A stretch of 64,000 bases of DNA from Pusillimonas sp. DMV24BSW_D. Lineage in GTDB: Bacteria; Pseudomonadota; Gammaproteobacteria; Burkholderiales; Burkholderiaceae_B. The notes under the pieces are model-generated. The model saw only the letters and a list, made by a program, of their open reading frames with translations. It was not told the origin of the DNA and made no database searches. Position 1 is the first letter of the stretch. Every line of letters begins with the position of its first letter. The position numbers and the translations under genes were made by a program. This document shows positions 57,158-64,000 of the stretch, one piece after another. The stretch is from NCBI RefSeq assembly GCF_011388195.1, contig NZ_CP049990.1, forward strand, positions 2,480,001 to 2,544,000, given 5' to 3'.

Positions 57158-59775
57158 GCCACCCGTTCCCGCACCCACGCCTCTACACTTTCCAACGCTT
57201 TAGGCAACGCCTGAACCTCGGTGCCGCCGCCCATGGCCATGTCGGGACGGCCACCGCCCTTGCCGCCTACCTGGCCGGCTACCAGCCCAACCAGATCTCC
57301 GGCTTTAACCTTGCCGGTTAAATCATTTGTTACACCGGCCACTAGGCTTATTTTGTCGCCATCTACCGTAGCCAATACCACAATGCCCGACTTAAGGCGT
57401 TGTTTCATATCGTCGACCATGCCGCGTAAAGCCTTGGCCTCCACCCCGGCCAACTGCCCCACCAACAAACGGCCACCACCGTTTAGCTCGATCGCTTGCG
57501 ATAGTAAATCGTTACCCGCTGATGAGGCCAGCTTTTGCTGCAGACGCTGCACTTCCGCTTCGGCCGCTTTAAGCTGCCCTTGCAGCATGGAAATGCGCTG
57601 ACCCAGCTCCGCAGGTTGCGTTTTCAATTGGCCGGCCGCATTTTGCAATGTCGCCTGGGTTTGCTGAACCCAGTTCACCGCGTTATCGCCTGTAATGGCC
57701 TCGATACGGCGCACACCTGCCGCCACACCACCTTCCGACACCACTTTGAACAAACCGATATCACCAGTGCGCGACACATGAGTACCACCACAGAGCTCAC
57801 GTGAAAAACCAATATCAAGAACGCGAACCTCATCGCCGTACTTTTCACCAAACAAGGCAACCGCTCCGCCCTGCACGGCATCATCGTAAGACATAAGTTG
57901 TGCCGCAACCGCTTTATTTTCAAGCACCTGAGCATTCACAATCTGCTCAATTTCGGCAATTTCCTTTGCACTTACCGGGGCATCATGCGCAAAATCGAAA
58001 CGGGTTTTTTCATGATCGACCAAAGAGCCACGTTGCTGTACGTGTTCACCCAATACATCGCGCAAGGCTTTGTGCAGCAAATGCGTGGCAGAATGGTTGC
58101 GCATGGTGCGAGCACGGCGCACGGCATCTACTGTTGCACGAACCGAATCACCCACCGCGAGCCGCCCCTGCTTGAGTCGTCCATGATGGCCGAACACTTG
58201 CGGTTGCACTTTCTGTGTGTCGTGCACTTCAAACAACGCATTATCGGTTTCCAGTAGTCCGGCATCACCCACCTGACCACCTGATTCGGCATAGAAAGGG
58301 GTAATGTCGAGCACCGCGATGGCATCTTGATCAGCCTCAATTTCATTCACCGCTGTACCGTTAAGGTACAAGGCTGTAATTTTGCCCTGCGCTTGCAGGT
58401 TTTCGTAGCCATCAAAGCGGGTATCGACCCCTTCGTAGCTCAACCCTTCCACGGCTTTGAATTTGCCGGCGGCACGCGCTTGTTCGCGCTGGCGTTCCAT
58501 TGCTTGTTCGAAGCCGCTTAAATCGACGCCCACTTCCCGCTCGCGGCAGATGTCGGCGGTAAGGTCTACCGGAAAACCGTAAGTGTCGTAAAGCGTGAAC
58601 AGTGTTTGGCCGTCGAGCACTTCTCCATCTTTAAGGCCAGACAGCGCGCCTTCCAGAATTTTCATGCCGTTTTCAAGCGTCTCGCTGAAACGGCTTTCCT
58701 CTTGACGCAATACTTGCTCCACCCGGGCTTGCTGGGCAGCCAACTCAGGGTATGCATCGCCCATTTGCTGTACAAGATCGGCGACCAATTTGTGAAAAAA
58801 CAAGCCCGACTGACCCAACTTATGCCCATGCCGCAGGGCACGCCGTACAATGCGGCGCAGCACGTAACCCCGGCCCTCATTGCTGGGTATCACGCCGTCT
58901 ATTACCAAAAAGCTGCAGGCACGAATGTGATCAGCAATCACTTTCAGCGAGTTGTTACCCAGATCGGCCGTATTGGTTTCACGCGCGGCGGCTTTAATAA
59001 GCGCCTGAAATAGGTCAATTTCGTAGTTCGAATGCACATGCTGCAAAACCGCAGCGATGCGCTCCAGCCCCATGCCGGTGTCAACACACGGGCTGGGCAA
59101 CGGGTTCATATTGCCTTGCGCGTCGCGCTCGAACTGCATGAACACCAGATTCCAGATTTCAATGTAACGGTCACCGTCTTCATCCGGCGATCCGGGTGGA
59201 CCACCCCACACATCCGGACCGTGATCGTAAAAAATCTCGGAACAGGGGCCGCATGGGCCGGTGTCGGCCATTTGCCAAAAGTTGTCGGAAGCGTACCGAG
59301 CGCCTTTATTATCCCCAATGCGCACAATACGATCTTTGGGCACATTCACTTCGTTGGCCCAAATGTCGTAGGCTTCATCGTCTTCTTCGTAGACCGTCAC
59401 CCACAGCTTATCGGAAGGCAGCCCGTAAACCTGGGTCAATAGCTCCCAGGCATACATAATGGCGTCGCGTTTGAAATAATCGCCGAAGCTGAAATTACCC
59501 AGCATTTCAAAAAACGTATGGTGGCGCGCAGTGTAGCCTACGTTTTCCAGGTCGTTATGCTTGCCGCCGGCACGCACGCAGCGCTGTGAACTGACCGCAC
59601 GCGTATAGCCGCGGGTTTCCTTGCCGGTAAAGACATCTTTGAATTGCACCATACCTGCGTTGGTAAAGAGCAATGTGGGGTCGTTGGCCGGAATTAACGG
59701 CGACGACGGCACCACCTGATGGCCTTTCGATTCAAAGAATGACAGGAATTTTTGACGTATTTCAGATGTCTTCAT
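57154..59775 (-). CDS. alaS: Alanyl-tRNA synthetase
   Basis: An 873-residue class II synthetase. The catalytic core starts [20 protein letters not shown] and includes [20 protein letters not shown]. The editing domain carries the zinc motif [12 protein letters not shown] and [16 protein letters not shown], which removes mischarged Ser and Gly. The C-Ala oligomerisation domain ends with [15 protein letters not shown]. The start is placed at ATG 59775; the open frame extends 33 codons upstream but does not resemble AlaRS. Its stop overlaps the TusA-like gene. Confidence 0.98.
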   Translation of the reverse strand: MKTSEIRQKFLSFFESKGHQVVPSSPLIPANDPTLLFTNAGMVQFKDVFTGKETRGYTRAVSSQRCVRAGGKHNDLENVGYTARHHTFFEMLGNFSFGDYFKRDAIMYAWELLTQVYGLPSDKLWVTVYEEDDEAYDIWANEVNVPKDRIVRIGDNKGARYASDNFWQMADTGPCGPCSEIFYDHGPDVWGGPPGSPDEDGDRYIEIWNLVFMQFERDAQGNMNPLPSPCVDTGMGLERIAAVLQHVHSNYEIDLFQALIKAAARETNTADLGNNSLKVIADHIRACSFLVIDGVIPSNEGRGYVLRRIVRRALRHGHKLGQSGLFFHKLVADLVQQMGDAYPELAAQQARVEQVLRQEESRFSETLENGMKILEGALSGLKDGEVLDGQTLFTLYDTYGFPVDLTADICREREVGVDLSGFEQAMERQREQARAAGKFKAVEGLSYEGVDTRFDGYENLQAQGKITALYLNGTAVNEIEADQDAIAVLDITPFYAESGGQVGDAGLLETDNALFEVHDTQKVQPQVFGHHGRLKQGRLAVGDSVRATVDAVRRARTMRNHSATHLLHKALRDVLGEHVQQRGSLVDHEKTRFDFAHDAPVSAKEIAEIEQIVNAQVLENKAVAAQLMSYDDAVQGGAVALFGEKYGDEVRVLDIGFSRELCGGTHVSRTGDIGLFKVVSEGGVAAGVRRIEAITGDNAVNWVQQTQATLQNAAGQLKTQPAELGQRISMLQGQLKAAEAEVQRLQQKLASSAGNDLLSQAIELNGGGRLLVGQLAGVEAKALRGMVDDMKQRLKSGIVVLATVDGDKISLVAGVTNDLTGKVKAGDLVGLVAGQVGGKGGGRPDMAMGGGTEVQALPKALESVEAWVRERVA

Positions 59776-59833
59776 TTGCTGTGCAGCGTAATTGTTTGGC
59801 AAGAGTGAATGCAACCAGCGCAAGATTATAGAC

Positions 59834-60781
59834 TTAGTCGAGCGAGAGCAACTGCGCAACAGCGGAAACAGCAATCACTTCCGGCAGTTTACTGGAGGTT
59901 TTCACCAGCCCGATGGGGCACTGCATACGCGCCACCATCGCTTCGGGAAACTGCCGACGCAAGCGCGATACGAAACGGGCCTTCTTGGTGGCCGAACCAA
60001 TGAGCCCCAAAAAGCGAAACGATTTGCGCGCCATGATCTCCTGCACAATTTCAAGATCGAGCGCATGGTTGTGGGTTAACACCAGCCAACATGCATCGTT
60101 TGGCAAATCCCGCACGTCTTCTGCGTCTCCCTGCAGGCATTGCACATTGGCAGGAACCTGTTCGGGCCATAAGTCGTCGCGCGGGTCGAGCCAGATAACG
60201 TTCACCGGCAACGTACCCAGCACATTGATAATGGCGCGCCCGACATGACCGGCACCGCAAACGACAACCGTTAGGGACGCCGCCATGATACGGTCTTCCA
60301 GAACGCCTTGATCGTCGTCCCAACGCGCTTCGTCAACGTTAAACCCGGCAGCGGCTTGTTCCGATAAGTGAATTTGCACTGGATCTGCGTCATTAAACGG
60401 CACCCGTCGGATAACCGAGCGCCGCTGATCAAGCGCAGCCTCTACTTCATTGCACCAGGCCAGATCGGCTGCATCCAGACGTTCGAATGCCAGCCACACA
60501 ACACCGCCACAACACTGCCCCAGGCTGGGCCCTAGCGCATAACGCTGCACTTTACGTTGCGGCGCTGCCGTACCGGCCAATGTTTCCCGGGCCAGTGCGA
60601 TGGCCTGATATTCCAGATGCCCCCCACCGATCGTGCCCCACGTTTGTGTCTCGTTTACCCAAATTTTGGCTCCGCCACCCCGTGGGGCGGAGCCCGCCGA
60701 ACGCAATACTGTTACCAGCACTGTCGGCTTGCCCGCCCGCAACCCCTCAACCGCTTCGGGCTGCCAAGCCGGGTTAGCCAT
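59834..60781 (-). CDS. xdhC: Xanthine dehydrogenase accessory protein XdhC
   Basis: A 315-residue chaperone that binds molybdenum cofactor, helps its sulfuration and inserts it into the XdhB subunit. Features: [20 protein letters not shown] near the N-terminus, [19 protein letters not shown], the Cys pair in [15 protein letters not shown], and a Rossmann-like [18 protein letters not shown]. The start is set at ATG 60781, giving an 8-bp overlap with xdhB; the frame is open 102 codons further but that part is inside xdhB. It is the last gene of xdhABC. Confidence 0.93.
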   Translation of the reverse strand: MANPAWQPEAVEGLRAGKPTVLVTVLRSAGSAPRGGGAKIWVNETQTWGTIGGGHLEYQAIALARETLAGTAAPQRKVQRYALGPSLGQCCGGVVWLAFERLDAADLAWCNEVEAALDQRRSVIRRVPFNDADPVQIHLSEQAAAGFNVDEARWDDDQGVLEDRIMAASLTVVVCGAGHVGRAIINVLGTLPVNVIWLDPRDDLWPEQVPANVQCLQGDAEDVRDLPNDACWLVLTHNHALDLEIVQEIMARKSFRFLGLIGSATKKARFVSRLRRQFPEAMVARMQCPIGLVKTSSKLPEVIAVSAVAQLLSLD

Positions 60782-63125
60782 GATCGGCGGCAACCTCGAC
60801 GGCTTGCCCCAATTGCGAGGCCGGGCATCCGCCCACCGATTCCAGTGCTTTAAGTACGCATTCGGCCGTGGCTGGGGCATCCATAAGCGGCACTGCCTTG
60901 CGGTCGCCGGCCGCATGAACCGCATCACGAATAGCAAAGAAGACCGACAAAGCCAGGGGCAGTGGCGGCTCCCCCATGGCTTTGGATTGGTAAATACTGT
61001 CTTCGCGATTGTTGTTTTCGAAGAACGCCACATTGAATTGTGCCGGACAATCGGACACCGACGGGATTTTGTAGGTAGACGGCGCATGTGTCATTAAGCG
61101 GCCTTTGTCGTTCCACCAAAGTTCCTCTGCTGTCAACCAGCCCATACCTTGAATAAAGCCCCCTTCTACCTGACCCAAATCGACAGCAGGGTTAATGGGG
61201 CGCCCTGCGTCGTACAAAATATCAGCACGTACCAACCGGTTTTCGCCGGTAAGAGTGTCGATAATGACCTCGGCGCAGGCAGCCGCATACACAAAATAAT
61301 AGAACGGGCGGCCGGTTAAGGTTTCCGTATCATAATGAATTTTCGGGGTACGATAAAAACCCGAAGACCACAACGGAATACGATTGGCGTGAGCCGTCTG
61401 CACGAACTTGGCAAATGGCACGCGAGCCTTGTCGCCACACTCTACATGGTTGTCGACAAAAGCCACTTCAGCAGCATCACAACCATAATGATCAGCCGCG
61501 AAATCAGCCAGCGCAGCCTTGATTTTGCGCACAGCCACCTGCGCCGCTTTACCGTTCAGGTCAGTACCCGTTGAAGCGGCGGTTGCCGAAGTATTGGGCA
61601 CTTTCGATGTATCGGTTGCCGATGAACGAACATGCTTCAGGTCAACCCCCAGCTCCTCGGCCACGACCTGCGCGACCTTGGTATTCAGACCTTGACCCAT
61701 TTCGGTACCACCATGGTTCACCAACACCGAACCGTCGGTATACACATGCACCAAGGCACCGGCCTGGTTTAACTGCGTCAGCGTGAAGGAAATACCAAAT
61801 TTCACGGGTACCAGCGACAAGCCTTTCTTCAGCACCCGGTTGTTTGCGTTGAAGGCATCGACCTCTTTGCGACGCTCGCGGTATTGCGAGGTTTTTTCCA
61901 ACTGGTCGACCAATTCATGGATGACATTGTCTTCCACCTTCATTTGATATGGGGTGATATTGCGATCGGTGCGGCCATAAAAATTAAGCTTGCGCACATC
62001 GAGCGGATCCCTACCCAGCTTGGCAGCGATATCTTCAATTACATACTCGATAGCCATAATGCCCTGCGGGCCGCCAAAACCACGAAACGCGGTATTCGAT
62101 TGCGAATTGGTTTTTACCCGCAAAGACAAAATGTCGAACGTATCCAGATAGTAAGCGTTGTCGGAATGAAAAACCTGGCGGTCAGCCACCGCACCGGATA
62201 AATCGGCTGAATAACCGCAACGCAGTTGCTGGACGAATTTCACAGCCGTAATTTGGCCGTCGTCGGTATAGGCAACGTCGTACTCAACGCGGAAGTCGTG
62301 CCGTTTACCGGTAATCATGAAGTCGTCGTCACGGTCGGCGCGAATTTTTACCGGGCGGCCTGTTTTTTGGGCCAGCATGGCTGCGTTCACGGCGAACTGC
62401 CACGATTGGGTTTCCTTGCCACCGAACCCCCCCCCCATGCGGCGGCACTGCACTTTAATGGTGTGCGAAGGCTGGTGCAACACATGGGAAATCATCAGCT
62501 GCATTTCAGTGGGGTGCTGCGTCGACGCGAACAACTGCATCTCACCGTCTTCACCGGGCACCGCGTACGATACCTGCCCTTCCAGATAAAACTGCTCTTG
62601 CCCACCACAATAAAAACTACCTTGATGGCGATGTGGGCCGGCATTCAGCTTGCCTTCCATATCGCCCTGAGCGATGCGTACCGGAGGTAAAACGTAAGAC
62701 TCTTTCTCTGCGCCTTCCTGCACATCAAGCACAGGATGCAAATCTTCATACTCAACTTCGGCCAACTTCACCGCTCGACGTGCCAAGTCGTAGGAAGTGG
62801 CTGCCACGGCGAACATGGGTTGCCCGTAGTACTCGACCACGCCGTCGGCCAATACCGGCTCATCCGCTTTAGCCGCGCCGATATATTTATCACCGGGAAC
62901 ATCTTCAGCTGTAATCACCGCCACCACGCCCGGCGCCGAGCGCACTTTCGACAAATCGAGTTTCGTGATGCGGGCATGAGCACGTTCAGACAGGCCAAAC
63001 GCGCCATATAGCGTACCCTGCCACTCGGGGATGTCGTCGGTGTACTGAGCACGACCGCTTACGTGCAAGTGAGCACTCTCGTGAGGAGCGACTGTGCCGA
63101 CTGTTCGATATTTACTTTTCATCAT
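60774..63125 (-). CDS. xdhB: Xanthine dehydrogenase molybdopterin-binding subunit XdhB
   Basis: A 783-residue large subunit that carries the molybdenum cofactor and oxidises hypoxanthine to xanthine and urate. Signatures are AHLHVSGRAQYTDDIPEWQG, RMGGGFGGKETQSWQFAVNA, AFRGFGGPQGIMAIEYVIED (with the substrate-positioning Arg) and KAMGEPPLPLALSVFFAIRD with the catalytic Glu. It starts at ATG 63125, overlapping the XdhA frame by 4 bp (ATGA). The length fits the bacterial two-subunit type. Cytoplasmic heterotetramer with XdhA. Confidence 0.96.
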   Translation of the reverse strand: MMKSKYRTVGTVAPHESAHLHVSGRAQYTDDIPEWQGTLYGAFGLSERAHARITKLDLSKVRSAPGVVAVITAEDVPGDKYIGAAKADEPVLADGVVEYYGQPMFAVAATSYDLARRAVKLAEVEYEDLHPVLDVQEGAEKESYVLPPVRIAQGDMEGKLNAGPHRHQGSFYCGGQEQFYLEGQVSYAVPGEDGEMQLFASTQHPTEMQLMISHVLHQPSHTIKVQCRRMGGGFGGKETQSWQFAVNAAMLAQKTGRPVKIRADRDDDFMITGKRHDFRVEYDVAYTDDGQITAVKFVQQLRCGYSADLSGAVADRQVFHSDNAYYLDTFDILSLRVKTNSQSNTAFRGFGGPQGIMAIEYVIEDIAAKLGRDPLDVRKLNFYGRTDRNITPYQMKVEDNVIHELVDQLEKTSQYRERRKEVDAFNANNRVLKKGLSLVPVKFGISFTLTQLNQAGALVHVYTDGSVLVNHGGTEMGQGLNTKVAQVVAEELGVDLKHVRSSATDTSKVPNTSATAASTGTDLNGKAAQVAVRKIKAALADFAADHYGCDAAEVAFVDNHVECGDKARVPFAKFVQTAHANRIPLWSSGFYRTPKIHYDTETLTGRPFYYFVYAAACAEVIIDTLTGENRLVRADILYDAGRPINPAVDLGQVEGGFIQGMGWLTAEELWWNDKGRLMTHAPSTYKIPSVSDCPAQFNVAFFENNNREDSIYQSKAMGEPPLPLALSVFFAIRDAVHAAGDRKAVPLMDAPATAECVLKALESVGGCPASQLGQAVEVAADHG

Positions 63126-64000
63126 ACGACCTCCGTGCTGATGCGCGTGGCGGTTTCTCCCGAGCTTTCAAGATAGAACCGGTATATAAGATTGCGTGCG
63201 GTTTGCAGGCGATAATCGCTGGTGGCCCGCATGTCAGTTAAGGGCTGGTAATCTTGCCCCAGCGCAGCCATAGCTGCAGCAACGGTTTGCTCATTCCAGG
63301 GTTGGCCAACCAGAGCTTTTTCCGCTTCGTACGCACGACGCGATGTGGCCGCCATGCCTCCGTGTGCGATACGTATCGAAGCTACTGTGTCGCCATCCAG
63401 CTGAATGGCATAGGCACTGCATACCGCCGAGATGTCCTGGTCAATTCGTTTTGAAAGTTTGTAGGTTGCCACCTTGATGGCCGGGTTACGCAGAGGCACC
63501 TTAATGGCTTCCAGGTATTCGCCCGGCTCGCGGTCTTGCTTGCGGTAATCCAGATACAAATCCTCAAGTGCCAGCTCGCGACGGCGATCACCCTTGCGCA
63601 AGACCACCCGGGTTTGCAGGGCAATTAACAACGGGGCAGTATCACCAATAGGCGAACCATTGGCAACATTACCCACCAATGTGCCCGAATTACGAATGGG
63701 CATGGAAGCAAACCGTTTCCATAACTCGGTGGCTTCGGGGTACTGCTTGGCCAGTGCCTCGTAACCTTCGTTCAATAGCACCGCAGCGCCAATAACCAGA
63801 TGGTTATCCTCTTCTTTGATATAGGCCGCATCAGCCACATTACCTAAATAAATGACCTTGGAAAAATGCTTTAGCTGCTTGGTAACCATTAAGCCCAGGT
63901 CGGTGCCGCCGGCCAGCAAGGTCGCATCGGGGTGTTCATTGAACAATTGCGCCAATTGGTTGCTGGTTGTGGGTGCCCAATAGGTTTTATCGGGTGTTTC
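63122..64000 (-). CDS. xdhA: Xanthine dehydrogenase FeS/FAD subunit XdhA (N-terminal part outside window)
   Basis: The frame is open to the right edge, so only the C-terminal 292 residues are visible. They form the FAD-binding domain, with NEHPDATLLAGGTDLGLMVT, ASMPIRNSGTLVGNVANGSP and IGDTAPLLIALQTRVVL as the flavin-contact signatures, plus the C-terminal CO dehydrogenase flavoprotein-like part. The expected N-terminal [2Fe-2S] domains lie beyond position 64,000. Electrons pass from molybdenum via the FeS clusters to FAD and then NAD+. The gene overlaps xdhB by 4 bp. Confidence 0.95.
   Translation of the reverse strand, partial: ETPDKTYWAPTTSNQLAQLFNEHPDATLLAGGTDLGLMVTKQLKHFSKVIYLGNVADAAYIKEEDNHLVIGAAVLLNEGYEALAKQYPEATELWKRFASMPIRNSGTLVGNVANGSPIGDTAPLLIALQTRVVLRKGDRRRELALEDLYLDYRKQDREPGEYLEAIKVPLRNPAIKVATYKLSKRIDQDISAVCSAYAIQLDGDTVASIRIAHGGMAATSRRAYEAEKALVGQPWNEQTVAAAMAALGQDYQPLTDMRATSDYRLQTARNLIYRFYLESSGETATRISTEVV

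Noticed and set aside
60782-61087. Longer XdhC starting at 61087
   Set aside because: The 102 extra residues lie inside xdhB in another frame and look random; [12 protein letters not shown] is a plausible XdhC start.

Overview
The window looks like chromosomal DNA of a betaproteobacterium of the order Burkholderiales, most likely family Alcaligenaceae. The pointers are the gene order der-hisC-hfq-hflX-hflK-hflC-hisZ-purA, a HisZ-type histidine pathway, an RpoD with a long Lys/Ala-rich N-terminal extension, and abundant solute-binding-protein transport genes. Base composition is moderate for the group (about half G+C by eye). No rRNA, tRNA, CRISPR array or prophage was recognised. The only mobile element seen is one group II intron.

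Layout. 1-5,100: divergent metR (cut by the window edge) and metE, then a chemotaxis receptor that overlaps the metE tail. 5,159-7,016: a complete group II intron lying directly after the intrinsic terminator of the next operon. 7,077-12,621: a five-gene catabolic-looking operon on the minus strand (aminotransferase, M24 hydrolase, ornithine-cyclodeaminase-like protein, metal amidohydrolase, orphan TRAP-type binding protein) with a divergent LysR regulator at 12,744. 13,679-24,689: single genes (I78 inhibitor lipoprotein, pirin, alpha/beta hydrolase, Na+/H+ antiporter, MFS pump, TonB receptor, photolyase, thermonuclease, luciferase-like monooxygenase, DUF3820). 24,690-29,320: a complete branched-chain amino-acid type ABC transporter (livJ-H-M-G-F). 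29,548: a second MFS pump.

31,154-59,775 is a core housekeeping block, nearly all on the minus strand: the rpsU-dnaG-rpoD macromolecular synthesis operon, a phosphoribosyltransferase, purA, hisZ, hflC-hflK-hflX-hfq, hisC, der, bamB, a YfgM-type protein, hisS, ispG, a short RodZ-like protein, rlmN and ndk. Then come valS on the plus strand, rpsP-rimM-trmD, and alaS with a TusA-like gene. 59,834-64,000: xdhC-xdhB-xdhA for xanthine oxidation, cut by the right edge.

Genes are tightly packed. Many junctions are 4-bp stop/start overlaps, including TTGA (rpsU/dnaG, bamB/der) and GTGA (der/hisC), so translational coupling is probably common. The items most worth following up are the uncharacterised five-gene operon with its TRAP protein lacking membrane subunits, the promoter-then-terminator arrangement in front of hisZ, the intron sitting between a terminator and a sigma-28-like promoter, and a perfect MetR box next to the metR start codon.
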